A DNA stretch of 62,000 bases from Mesostigma viride (lineage: Eukaryota > Streptophyta > Mesostigmatophyceae > Mesostigmatales > Mesostigmataceae), in the NCBI GenBank assembly GCA_009746045.1, contig RPFO01000213.1, forward strand, positions 5,080,317 to 5,142,316, given 5' to 3'. The notes below the pieces were generated by a model, which had not been told where the DNA came from, did not search any database, and worked only from the letters and a program-made list of their open reading frames with translations. How positions within the stretch are numbered: the first letter of the stretch is position 1; every line of letters starts with the position of its first letter. Positions 49,334 through 59,579 of the stretch are shown here, one piece after another. The position numbers and the translations under genes are program-made.

Positions 49334-49842
49334 CTAGACAACTAGCTTGAGTGCTCTATCCCGGGGAAGCCCGAGGGGCCGGGCTTCCACATGCAGTTTC
49401 TTGTTGACATAAAGGTCCCTGTCCCGCCAGTACACTTGGGGCTTCTCGGGGTTGGTCTTGTGGCGGATGTAGTCGGCCGGCCACTGATCGCGGCGTTGCT
49501 GCTGCTGGGCTGGCGTCAGGTCGTCGTCAAGCGACCAGGAGGTGTTCACCAGCTTCTTGCGGCGAGAGAGGAACCGAACTCGGGCTGTCATGTCGCTGAA
49601 GGTGAGGACCACTGGAGGTGGCCCAGCCTTGGCCCGTGGATGGGGCAGGCGGTATAGGCGCCCTGCAGTGTCGCACCTGGCAGCTCCATGCACGCCAAGA
49701 GTTGTTTCTTCAGCTCGTCGAGAAGAGAGTCTAGCTGGGGTCTCCTCCGGCTGCATGTCGAAGCGCCTGAGGATGACCCAGGCAGCGGCGACGGTCGCGG
49801 TCAGCGGCCTCGCGGCGCGTGTCTTCCAGCTCCTGGAGCTTG
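49334..49842 (-). mobile_element. LINE ORF1-like gene, copy B, 3' part (split by the LTR element)
   Basis: The minus-strand frame reads a helix TTKLQELEDTRREAADRDRRR, then an RRM-like segment (PPPVVLTFSDMTARVRFLSR, SWSLDDDLTPAQQQQRRDQW, VYWRDRDLYVNKKL) and ends GLPRDRALKLVV. This resembles the RRM plus C-terminal domain of L1-type ORF1 RNA-binding proteins. A frame change separates the helix from the RRM part. Its 5' continuation lies beyond the retrotransposon, at 58334-58500. Confidence 0.65.
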
Positions 49843-49847
49843 GTGGT

Positions 49848-50490
49848 AGTTAGCATTTTGGGCAACCAATATGCTAAGTGGATACAGTTTGGAAAGACCT
49901 TTCCAACGCCGTGCTGACCGCCTGAAACAGACAAGGGACAAGAAAGATATCAAGTCCCGAAGTCCTAGCCATCCGTGGCCGACTAGGGTGCAGTCCTCTG
50001 GTGTAGTGGACAGGACACGTGGCAGGCCGTGCCTGCACAGGCTTAGCCTGTCTATCACGTGACTGTGGTCCACGTAGGCCAGGAGGAGCAGCAGCCTGTG
50101 ACTAGTAGGGTACTGGAGCTGGCACAGGCTGCAAGGATACTAGGCCTTGCAGGCTTGTGACAGGTCCTGTACTTCCTAGGTTGCAGAGTCTAGGCAAATC
50201 CAGTTCGTCCTGGCTCTGCACTGATGCCAGTGGACGTTGTGGATTTGCTTGCACGCCTGCACGTGCCTCGTCATGCCGATGGGAACGAGGAACAACGCAA
50301 GGATATAGCTTGGTCATGGGGGATGACCAGCTATCTCGGAAAGCACGAACCGTGGGTGCCACCTTGGTCGTGGAAGTGCCCATTGTGGTCGTGGCCTGGT
50401 GAACAGATTTAAGGTTGCTGCCTTGCAACATTGGCTAAGACGCGCTGTGAAAGACCAAGAGCTCACATACGTTGGGAGCTCTTTCTAACT
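49848..50490 (+). repeat. 5' LTR
   Basis: 643 bp, AGTTAGCATTTTGGGC to GGGAGCTCTTTCTAACT. The promoter should lie here, but no TATA choice is certain. No match to the usual tRNA-Met primer site was recognised just after 50490. Confidence 0.95.
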
Positions 50491-50515
50491 CGTATTATTG
50501 TCTCCTTACTTCTTC

Positions 50516-51703
50516 ATGTCCAACGTGCCGAGGGAACAGGCCATTGAGCCTTCGCAAAGCCAGAGCTCGCAGCCGCAGCTTCGGGTAGGAGCCCCGGAGC
50601 GATCACGACCTTTTCATCCCTACGCTCATCCGAGCACCGCATCAACCTTCGTCCAGGCGGCGTACCTGGCAAGGGGGCTGGCGAAGAAAGGTTGGGTAGC
50701 AGTTTGCGGAACTGCAGCAGGGCCGGCGGCGAGCGACCCCATTGTGATGCAGATTGAGGCTTCGACAGCTCCCGGCGAATTGTCGCGAGAGGCCGTCGAA
50801 AAGTTTGTGTCAATACGGGACGAGCTGTCCTCGACCATTTACGGTCTGGAGGTGGCTCACCAGGGCGGGCACGTGACCGTGTCGCAGCTGGATTTGGCGC
50901 GGGAGGCACTGGGCCAGATCGTGGCCATTGGACTGGGAGCAGCGCGACTGTTCAACCATCAGGTGGCAACGTCTGTGCTGGGCGCGGGAGTTGAAGTCCC
51001 GGACGTGATCAGGCAAGCGCAGGCGCGCGAAGTCGACAACCCCTGGTCGACGGCAGAGGTGGTTTCACAAACGTGCGAACACCTCGTGAACATTCTTTTG
51101 CAGGAGTCACGGGGTAACGCAGACCGGTGGGTGATAACCACACGACCATTTGGGATTTGGTCAACACTCGACACACCGCGGGCGGCGGAACCAGACGCAC
51201 ACGATCCAGTGGTCGAGGTCATCACGGGTCGGGAGGTAACGCCAGAAGACTTCCATTACCAATTCGTTGATCAGCCAGAGGGGATCATCGAACGTTCATC
51301 TCAGCAGATAGATCAAGGCGACGGTACCACAGAAGGGTACGCTGCACGACGTCGTGCTGAGCTGCACGTCCCGCAAGAGCCCGAACACGACTACGGTGGT
51401 CGTGGGGCTTGCAACGACAAGCGGGGTGGTGGAACGCGGTGGGTGAGGAACCTTGAGTGGGATCGCTCGAGTGGGAGCGAGCCCCGGATCCCAGTGGAGA
51501 AGTCTGCAGACGGGCGACCCGTTAGCAGAGTGTTTGGACCCTACGCCGACGGGGAGGACGCCGCTGGCAGCGACGAGGAGCGGCCAGAGACGCCCATCGC
51601 AGCCACTGCTCAAGAGCGAGAGCTGGAGGCAGCGAACCAAGCAGGTGCTGAGTCAGTAGCTGGGACGGTGCCCACGGCATCCCCCAGCGACGCCAGTGCT
51701 TGA
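50516..51703 (+). CDS. Extra ORF between 5' LTR and gag, unknown product
   Basis: A continuous 395-residue frame from ATG 50516 to TGA 51701-51703. Residues about 45-190 are helical and compact, with words such as TFVQAAYLARGLAKKGWVA, REAVEKFVSIRDELSS and LDLAREALGQIVAIGLGAAR. The C-terminal half is hydrophilic and rich in Glu, Arg, Gly and Pro. No finger or protease motif is seen. It is intact although gag and pol are broken. It may be a structural protein or an element-specific accessory; no homologue comes to mind. Confidence 0.7.
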   Translation: MSNVPREQAIEPSQSQSSQPQLRVGAPERSRPFHPYAHPSTASTFVQAAYLARGLAKKGWVAVCGTAAGPAASDPIVMQIEASTAPGELSREAVEKFVSIRDELSSTIYGLEVAHQGGHVTVSQLDLAREALGQIVAIGLGAARLFNHQVATSVLGAGVEVPDVIRQAQAREVDNPWSTAEVVSQTCEHLVNILLQESRGNADRWVITTRPFGIWSTLDTPRAAEPDAHDPVVEVITGREVTPEDFHYQFVDQPEGIIERSSQQIDQGDGTTEGYAARRRAELHVPQEPEHDYGGRGACNDKRGGGTRWVRNLEWDRSSGSEPRIPVEKSADGRPVSRVFGPYADGEDAAGSDEERPETPIAATAQERELEAANQAGAESVAGTVPTASPSDASA

Positions 51704-51756
51704 GTCAGTTCTTCCTTTTTCCTTCGCCTTTATTGTTGTGTCCCCACTTGTATATA

Positions 51757-53110
51757 ATGCCTCGTGGCAAACCGGGCGACGGCGACAAGGGCGAGGAGGG
51801 GGCACCGGCTGGAGAGAGCCAGGAGCCTGGGAAGGGCAAGGAGGCGCTGGTGGGAGAGGCGATCCCAGCCAGCGACGGCGATGGGGGAAAGCGACCAGGG
51901 AGCAAGAGGCGACACGAAGACTCGGTGGAGGAGGCGCGCAAGGCGCGGGCGCTGGGGGCATCTGATGCAATAACGGTGGCGAATGGGCAACCTGCCGTGG
52001 AGAAGCGTAAGAGGGACCCCTCTGCTGACGGCAATGGTAAGAGGCCTCATGTGGATGTGCTCTCCCCTGTGCCTGCTGGACCAAGTGGTGCTGTTGTTGT
52101 GACACCCGCTGTGGTGGAGCCAGTGAAGGCGCTGCCAGGGTCGAGACCTCACATGAGTGCTGTCACTGTTATGAATGGACAAAAGCCTCTTAACCCACCA
52201 CTAGCACAGGAAGCTTTGGACAAGTGGCTAGAGGACATGGAGCTTGTTGTGTTCTCCGTGGACCCCACTGTCAACCTAGTGCAAGTGTTTCACTCGTCCA
52301 CGTGCAACAGGGACTCGTCAGAGCGTGTCAGGGAGAAGGCTAGGACTGCTGTCAAGGATAAGCTAACCTGGGCACAGTTCCTGGAAGGGTTGAGGGAGAG
52401 TTCTCTGACAAGGTTCTCAACCTCACCAACTACTACAAGCATCAGTATGACACCTTTGAGATAGTGGGCCCTGTGGCAGAGGAATGGGCTAGGCTCAACC
52501 GTATCAGGGACAAGGGGGCCAAGTATGGCTTCCTGGTCACAGATAGGGCCTTGGCAGACTATTTCCTGGACCGTATGGGTTTGAGTGTGGATGGGAGGAA
52601 CGGTGCCCGCATGTTTCTTAACCAGACTGATGGCTCCTTGCGTGCTCTGGAGCTTGTAATCCTCAGCATAAGGAAGCCAGAACCTGCCTGCAAGGCTATC
52701 CAGTCCCATGGCAGCAATGCCACCTCCGCTGTGCAGGGCCAAGGTGATGTCCCCGGGTACCCAGCCCGTGATGGGGCAAGGCCCAACAAGCGTAAGCGCT
52801 TCAGGCGCCAGAGGCAGGGGCTCAGGGTGGCAAGGGTGCAGGTCCCCAAGGAGGGGTTGGGGGCCAGCAAGCTGGTGGTCAGCAGGGTAAGGGTGGCCAA
52901 GGGCAAGGCAAGGGCCAAGCTCAAGGCAACCAGGGCAAGCAGGGTGGGCAGCCTCAGGGAGGCCAGGGGAAGCCTGGCAAGGGTGGGGCTGGGTCTGGGA
53001 AGAAGGGTGGAGCATGTTTTGTGTGTGGCAAGGAAGGTCACTGGCGTCGTGAGTGTCCTGACAGGAAGGCCAAGCCTGCTGGGGCAGGAGGCCAGTCTGG
53101 GCAGCAGTGA
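51757..53110 (+). CDS. gag: gag polyprotein with CCHC zinc knuckle (frameshifted)
   Basis: ATG 51757 opens a disordered, charged N-terminus (PRGKPGDGDKGEEG) followed by a helical region (LDKWLEDMELVVFS, KLTWAQFLEGLRE). The frame changes near 52395 (continues SDKVLNLTNYYKHQYDTFE, WARLNRIRDKGAKYGFL) and again in the repetitive Gln/Gly region (52790-53000). The end reads CFVCGKEGHWRREC at 53015-53056, a classic C-x2-C-x4-H-x4-C knuckle, then stops at TGA 53108-53110. It resembles copia-type gag. Confidence 0.8.
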
Positions 53111-53114
53111 CTAG
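53108..53114 (+). promoter_or_regulatory. Candidate stop-codon readthrough site UGA-CUA-G between gag and pol
   Basis: The gag finger frame ends in TGA followed by CTAG. The same frame is open after the stop straight into the integrase region. UGA CUA is a known leaky stop context in viral and some cellular mRNAs, so Gag-Pol could be made by readthrough. Confidence 0.55.
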
Positions 53115-54310
53115 CTACATCATCCCCTGTAAATAGTCAATCACCCCTTGGGGAAGGTGTGCTGGATGTACATAAGGACGGGGGTGTGCCCCTTGTGCAG
53201 CACCAAGGGTGTAAAGATGTTGTTCTTCCACTGGATTGCAATAACAATGCTGCAGCTGAATTCCCTATGCCTCATGCAGGTGGTGGGTCTCCAGCAGGTG
53301 CTGGCCTGGAGGGCCAAGGGACCTTGCTGGAAGGGCCTGGAGCGGTCCAGGGTGCAGGGCCTGACTTGGGGCGTCAGGACGGCCTGCAGGGAAGCCCTGG
53401 AACCTCAGGAGTGGATCATGTGTCCCCACACACGGTTCAGACGTCTCGCCAGGTCAGTACTGACAGAGTGCTGAGCTATGCTGAGGCTGGCCATAGATTG
53501 CATCATATGTTTGGGCATTCTGGGCAGGCAGCAATGTTTGCTTGGAAGCTAGGTAGGGAGCCTTTGTGGGAGGCTTGCCAGGCTGCTGCTGAGAACTGTG
53601 GTTGCCAGGAGAATGCTGTTCACCCACCTCAGTCCCATGCTAGGGAGCCTGCTAGGGAGCGTGGCGACATCCAGATGGATATCCAGCATATCAGGGGCTT
53701 GTATATATTGGTGGGGGTGGACAGGTTCAGCAGATACAGGCTGATAGACGTTCTGCCTGGTATGCAGGAGCACCACTTGTTGTTGGGTATGAAGGCCCTG
53801 ATCCCAGGCTTTGGGGTGTGCAAGAGTGTGCAGGCAGACTTGCAGTTTGACTGTTTGCTCAAGCATCAGGACCAGCTGCCTTGTAAGCTGGTAGTAGTCC
53901 CCAGGGAGAGTCATGGGCAGCAAGGGGCTGTAGAGAGATCCATACGTGAAGTGAAGACAGTGGTGCTAGCAGCAGAGTCAGTGCCACTTGTGGCATCTGC
54001 CTTAGAGAGGGCAGCCTGGTGTAAGGGGATAGAAGAGCAGCTGAACCACAGGGTTAACTATTACTTTGATGGTGTGGCTGTCTCTCCCCTGGCCCTGCAG
54101 TATAGCTTGTTGCCTGAGAACGTGGTGCAGGCCAGTCTTAGGAAGGCAGATAGGTTATTTGCCCAGCTGAGACGTAAGGACAAGAACTGGAATGTGCTGA
54201 GGCCTCAGGTGGGGCTGAAGGTCAGGATGTGGAAGGAACCATCTATTCCAGGCAAGCGGGGGAAGTGGCAGGATGGGGTTGTCACTCGTGTGGAGAAGCT
54301 AACAGATCTT
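53111..54310 (+). CDS. pol part 1: integrase
   Basis: Same frame as the gag finger. After a Gly/Pro-rich linker comes the HHCC-type finger (HRLHHMFGHSG, AENCGCQ; about 53497-53615). The rve core follows: DIQMDIQHIRG (first Asp, about 53665-53680), VQADLQFD (second) and GAVERSIREVK (Glu, about 53930). The C-terminal part ends with GKWQDGVVTRVEKL. Near 54305 the frame shifts. No protease motif is seen before the integrase, unlike the usual copia order. Confidence 0.8.
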
Positions 54311-56082
54311 GCCTGGTGGCTTTGGAAAAGGATCCAAGGCACGTGTACAGGTTGTCCTGGGCTCATGTCAAGGAAAGAAGGCCACATGCAATCTGGCCTG
54401 CAGACGGGCCAGGCCCTCCCAGCTGGGTTGAGGAGCCAGGCCAGAGCCAGGCAGCAGCAGCTAACAATCCTCTGGTGGTGGATGATGGTCTGTCCCTGCT
54501 GGAAGATGACGAGCAGGAGGAGGCTGCTGAAGCAACTGTCACAAGGCCAGAGGGGACGGGGCAGCCACCTAAGGCCCGGGGGCCTCTCATGGCGGACGTC
54601 ATCCGAGCACTCATGCGCAGCAAACATGATCCCAAGGTATCCAAGCTCACGGGGTGGGGGTCGTGCTGGGCAGCTACAATGGAGGTAGATACCAACTCAC
54701 AGGTGTCTGTCATCAGGGAAGAGGATGCTGTAGGCTTACAGATGTCCCATCCCAGTTGCCTTGCTGTGTCTGATTTCTCAGGAAAGGTGTCCATGAAGAT
54801 CCTTGGGGAAGTGAGTGTGCCTATCTTAGGGGTGCCCACCACGTTCTGTGTGGTAGAGGGCTATCAGGGGCCTGCCATTCTGGGTCAGAACTTCTTGTGC
54901 ATGCCAGGGGTTACTTTGACCTCTGATGAGTTGGCACTAGAAGGCAGGGGCAGCCTCCCCCTTGAAAGATATCACTATTCCCAGGGTCTTGCAGTGGCGG
55001 TGAAGGCTGTTAGGAGTCAGCCAGCTGAGGGTCCTCAAGGTCAGGAGCCCATAGCTGAGGACCTGTTGATAATCCCAACCACCTTTGATCCACGGCAGTT
55101 AGGGGTAAACAGGTACCAGATAGCTGCTCACAGTCCTATTCCCTGGCGCCAGCTAGTCGAGATGATGCAGAGCCCCAAGATGGCTAAGGCATGGACTCTT
55201 GGCTTTGTTGCTTCTGGGCATGAGTGGATAGTTTCCAACTGTGCAGAACCTGTGGATGAGCTGCCAGAAGTTCACCAGCTGCTCAGATTGATGTTTGTCC
55301 TCAAGCTCAAGGAGGTAGATGGTGTCCAGGTGCCACATGTCAGACCAGTTGTAACCGAGTATCATGGCACTGGCCAGTTGTTAGATGAGGAGCTCTATAC
55401 TCCAGGGATGCTGCATGACACGTGGAGGATTCTGCTGTGTATATTTCTGTCTTTTCTGGTTAAGGGTGTGCCCTATAGCTCTGTGCTGATTGATTTCAAG
55501 AGGGCTTTTCTCAAGGGTGACCAAGATCAGGCTAGGCAGACTTGGAGAGATATCCCTCCTTTCTTTGTGACTGTACCTGCTGTATGGAGAGCAGAGATAA
55601 AGGCCAGGTACCTGAGAATTCTGAAAGGGTTGGAAGGTCTCAGGTCCAGTCCCATTATCTGGAGAAAGAGCCTAGAGAAATTCTTGAAGAATACTTGTGG
55701 GTTTTCTGTGTCTCCAGTGGATCCCTGTTTGTTCCAAGGGTCCCACAATGGCCTTCCTGTCTTTGCCTCACTGCATGGTGATGACCTGCATCTCATAGGT
55801 CCACCAGACTGGGTTGAGGCTGTCTTGGCTAAGATCCAGAAGCGGTTTGAGCTGGGTAAGATACAGCACATGGTGGAGAATGAGCCTATGGTCTTCTGTG
55901 GCATGCAGGCTACGTTGTTCCAAGCCAAGGGCTCGTGGTTCATCAGGATGGAGGGTGGTAAGGACTACCCACAGCAGATTGTAGATGCATTGCAGGAGCC
56001 CATCACGCAGGCTAGGTGTGCTACCATCAGGGGCATGCTGGCATGGCTTGCAAGTATATGTGCCCCTGACTTGCTGGTTTGA
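54311..56082 (+). CDS. pol: pol part 2: retropepsin-like protease and reverse transcriptase
   Basis: After the shift the frame reads an acidic linker, then a protease-like domain MEVDTNSQVSVI (active-site DTNS at about 54688) with the later ILGQNFL. The copia-type reverse transcriptase follows: SSVLIDFKRAFLKGD (first catalytic Asp about 55492), LKGLEGLRSSPIIW, GFSVSPVDPCLFQGS, SLHGDDLHLIG (GDD in place of VDD, about 55774-55785), IQKRFELGKI and RGMLAWLASICAPDLL. The frame then stops at 56080-56082; a small deletion moves the continuation to another frame. Confidence 0.85.
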
Positions 56083-56681
56083 GTCGACTTACTGATTCCC
56101 AGCTGGTTGAGGTGGGTGCTGAGAGTGTGGTGCAGGCTGTCATGATGTCTCCCCCTCTCATACTGGGTCCTGTGGATTTGTACAAGCCCCTTGACATGGT
56201 TCTCTATGTGGACAGTTCTATGGATAATAGGAAGGTCACAGAGGTCAGGGGCAGGGCAGCAGCATTAGTTACCCTGGAGCAAGATCACACCTCACTTGTT
56301 ACCTGGTACAGTCGGTTGCAGAACAGGGTTACACCCAGCAGTGATATTGCTGAGTGCAGGGCAATCTGTGAAGGGCTGCATACTGCTCTTTACTTGAGGG
56401 AGCTCTTCTACCAGCTATGTCAAGTGGCTTCCTGTAGGTTGCAGCTGCACACACTGGTGAGGACTGATAGCATGGGCATGGTGCAATTTGTGCACAGGCA
56501 GCTGGCCAGGAGCAGGGACCTTGACTACTTGTTGCTCAAGGAGATGTCCTACCTAGCTCACATTGAACATGTGCCTGGTGTGGACAACCCTGCAGATGCC
56601 CTCACCAAGCTGGAGGAGAAGGCGGAGAGGCAGTACCCCCTGCTCCGTGGGCTCATGGACCCCTTACACGGGCGGCCATAG
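56083..56681 (+). CDS. pol part 3: RNase H
   Basis: The frame continues from SRLTDSQLVEVGAESVVQAV into MVLYVDSSMDNRK (first Asp), TWYSRLQNRVTPSSDIAECR (Glu), RTDSMGMVQFV (Asp) and HVPGVDNPADALTKLEE, the copia RNase H pattern. It stops at 56679-56681. It lost its frame connection to the reverse transcriptase at about 56075. Confidence 0.8.
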
Positions 56682-56689
56682 AGACCAGG

Positions 56690-57664
56690 CCTTGCTTCAG
56701 CTTGGGTGTCCCCAGTGGGCTGCTTGACCAAAGTACCAAGTGGTGACTGGTGCTTACTGGTTGACAGCCGGTCCTTCAGGGTTAGGTACACCCTCCTGGA
56801 CAGGAGTTGGTGTGGAATGTCACTCCTACCAGCTGAGAATCATGCCTGGCCCTCCCCATGGGGTTCAGAAGAGTCGCCAGGACTTAAGTCGACGCCTTTG
56901 GCCTCAAACAGTTAGGCCATGCAAGGGCAACCCGAATGCTGGTTCTTACAGGTTGCTGTATATATGTTTTCTAGTGCTTGTTTCCAACCTGTTGCTAATA
57001 AAGAACCTGGTTGTGTGACCATGTGGAACATGGTTGCCAGGGAGCCACATTCTGGGTTATATAATGCTTGAATAAAACATAATCATGTCTCTCTCATGTT
57101 GTTTCATGGTTGTAATGTTTCTCTTGTGAAGTTCCAGGTCACCTATAAACCTGGAGGTTGGGGTGGGGTTCAATTCCCCAGCAGAGCCACAGCCTGGCAT
57201 GAGTGATTCCTGGGCTTAACACCCAGTGAAGACATGGGCTCCCCAATAAGGCAGTATTTGTATAGGTGCTACCTGAGTCTCTTTGAGCATAAAAGGGAAA
57301 GGCTGGCCAAGGCGGGCGCCATAAGAACGGGCGCCTGTGATAACTGTGAAAGATCAGGAACTCACAATAATACGTTCTTGGCATCCTTTAATCCCAGCCA
57401 TTGGACTAGGTAATGTGCCTTGACTTTAATCTAACACCAAGTTCCCAAGGAAAGGTTGGGAGCTGACCAAGGGGTCAGGGGATAACCTGGGGTGACCTCT
57501 GATTCACTGGCCAGTACACCTAGCCTGGTCCAAGGGCGTATATGTTGTTTCCCAAAAGGAGGCAGGACCCTGGGCCCTATCAGGTCTGATCAACCCCAAG
57601 GGACCAAGCGGTCTGTGGCTGAGTGGGCACAAGCAAGGTTAGGCTTGTTTCAAGCTGGTCCAGC
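56690..57664 (+). other. Retrotransposon 3' noncoding region
   Basis: About 1 kb between RNase H and the 3' LTR. It has no supported gene; AATAAA-like words lie near 56998 and 57070. Confidence 0.6.
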
Positions 57665-57666
57665 TC

Positions 57667-57685
57667 CAAAAGAAGAAAGGGTTGG
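57667..57685 (+). other. Polypurine tract
   Basis: AAAAGAAGAAAGGGTTGG directly precedes the 3' LTR, as expected for the plus-strand primer. Confidence 0.75.
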
Positions 57686-58328
57686 AGTTAGCATTTTGGG
57701 CAACCAATATGCTAAGTGGATGCAGTTTGGAAAGACCTTTCCAACGCCGTGCTGACCGCCTGAAACAGACAAGGGACGAGAAAGATATCAAGTCCCGAAG
57801 TCCTAGCCATCCGTGGCCGACTAGGGTGCAGTCCTCTGGTGTAGTGGACAGGACACGTGGCAGGCCGTGCCTGCACAGGCTTAGCCTGTCTATCACGTGA
57901 CTGTGGTCCACGTAGACCAGGAGGAGCAGCAGCCTGTGACTAGTAGGGTACTGGAGCTGGCACAGGCTGCAAGGATACTAGGCCTTGCAGGCTTGTGACA
58001 GGTCCTGTACTTCCTAGGTTGCAGAGTCTAGGCAAATCCAGTTCGTCCTGGCTCTGCACTGATGCCAGTGGACGTTGAGGATTTGCCTGCACGCCTGCAC
58101 GTGCCTCGTCATGCCGATGGGAACGAGGAACAACGCAAGGATATAGCTTGGTCATGGGGGATGACCAGCTATCTCGGAAAGCACGAACCGTGGGTGCCAC
58201 CTTGGTCGTGGAAGTGCCCATTGTGGTCGTGGCCTGGTGAACAGATTTAAGGTTGCTGCCTTGCAACATTGGCTAAGACGCGCTGTGAAAGACCAAGAGC
58301 TCACATACGTTGGGAGCTCTTTCTAACT
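57686..58328 (+). repeat. 3' LTR
   Basis: 643 bp, matching the 5' LTR except at five positions that I find (for example GTGGATG for GTGGATA and ACGTAGA for ACGTAGG). Confidence 0.95.
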
Positions 58329-58333
58329 GTGGT

Positions 58334-58500
58334 GATGGCGGTTGTGGTAGAGGAGGATGCCTGGCTCTTGAGCAGGTCAGCCCAGGAGGCGCGAGTCGAG
58401 GGGTCATCGCTAGCCCTACCAGCAGTTTGGGCGGCGATGGTGGCTGTTGCGGGAAATAAGTCCATACATTTGTACGCGGATAGATGTGTCAAGTTATTGC
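58334..58500 (-). mobile_element. LINE ORF1-like gene, copy B, 5' part
   Basis: On the minus strand this reads TRASWADLLKSQASSSTTTA and stops at the insertion point. It matches TWADMLKQHTTSTTSA of copy C, and the protein continues on the other side of the retrotransposon at TTKLQELEDTRREA. Confidence 0.65.
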
Positions 58501-58509
58501 TGACATGAT

Positions 58510-59270
58510 TAACTATAGTGACGACAGCCAGGAAAGGCTCGCAGCTACGTCCATGATGTGGGCATGCGGTTAGCTCCAGCAGGAAGGTATACGTAACTAA
58601 TCTGCGGTTTGATCTGGTATGTGCTATCCTGTTCACGTGTTCATTGTAAATACTGTATGAACTTTTGGGGTCGATTTTAAAGATACTGATCGTACTGACC
58701 TATATCAATCTATCAAATGATTGTCATACTGTAAGGGATTAGTTCAATTAGCAATCTACTATACAGCATGCAGTGGATCATGAGTATCACACTTCATACA
58801 CCGAGACAATCAAGTGAGTTTCAAAGGCTACATACGTGCATTGCATTTATGCCATGTCAAGATATATTGAGGCATTAGTTAGCGTGTTTGAGAGGCACGT
58901 ACACCCATGGGATAAACACCTTAGAATACTGGCGAGAGACTTGCCAGCATGAATAGCGGCTCGAAATGCCCTTTTTGAGCTTTTGGCGTATAATACCGGC
59001 GCGTATGATACGAAATACGCAATTATTATTGATTACGCCGAGGTTTGGCGTATTGCAGTATTTGCCGTATGAACTCACACTGCTGACTGCGCTATGGCGG
59101 CCAAATTATGCCTGGCCGTCGGTGTAATCCAGCTTATAATCAGGATGGTTTAAGACGTTGCGTAGCGGCGCGGTTGTCTTGCGGTACGCGGGCCCGCCAT
59201 CTCCCTGTGCCGTGCATTGAAGGCGGTGGGCTGCCTCCTCCTCAATACGCTGCCTCTTGGCAGCGAGACG
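58510..59270. other. AT-rich stretch without gene
   Basis: No supported coding or RNA gene. Words TTGGCGTATAATACC and TTGGCGTATTGCAGT recur within 58980-59060. Confidence 0.5.
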
Positions 59271-59279
59271 AAAACCGCA

Positions 59280-59576
59280 TCACGGCGGACCTCTCGGTCG
59301 ATCCCGCTGTTGAGCACGGCGTTCCTCATTTGCCACCAGCGCCGCCTGTTCCACTGCCAGGAGCGCGGGTGTGAGGAGGATTTCAGCCTCACCGTCGGGG
59401 AGGCTGGCTGTGTCCGAGACCTCGTCGTCGGACATGGGTTGTCCGTCCGAAACTGGAGGCACCGGCTTGCGCAGCAACCGGGTGATTCCATATTTTCCTG
59501 ATTCCATATTTTTCTTTTTGATTGATGACGGGCGCTCACGACCAAACTGACGTTCAAAGTAATGCTTGTCAATCAA
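59280..59576 (-). CDS. Hypothetical small protein
   Basis: A 98-residue frame with an acidic middle (DDEVSDTASLPDGEAE) and an Ala/Glu helix. Its composition looks coding, but no family is recognised and no splice partner was found. It could be a transposon N-terminus. Confidence 0.25.
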   Translation of the reverse strand: MIDKHYFERQFGRERPSSIKKKNMESGKYGITRLLRKPVPPVSDGQPMSDDEVSDTASLPDGEAEILLTPALLAVEQAALVANEERRAQQRDRPRGPP

Positions 59577-59579
59577 TGG

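Larger units (their letters stand above)
49848..58328 (+). mobile_element. Complete copia-class LTR retrotransposon
   Basis: Two 643-bp LTRs (49848-50490 and 57686-58328) differ at only five positions that I find. They start AGTTAG and end CTAACT, not TG...CA. GTGGT flanks both sides (49843-49847 and 58329-58333). The inside holds an extra ORF, gag with CCHC finger, integrase, protease, reverse transcriptase and RNase H. Several frameshifts in gag and pol make this copy unlikely to be autonomous although the LTRs are young. It sits inside a LINE ORF1-like gene whose halves match up across it. Confidence 0.95.
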
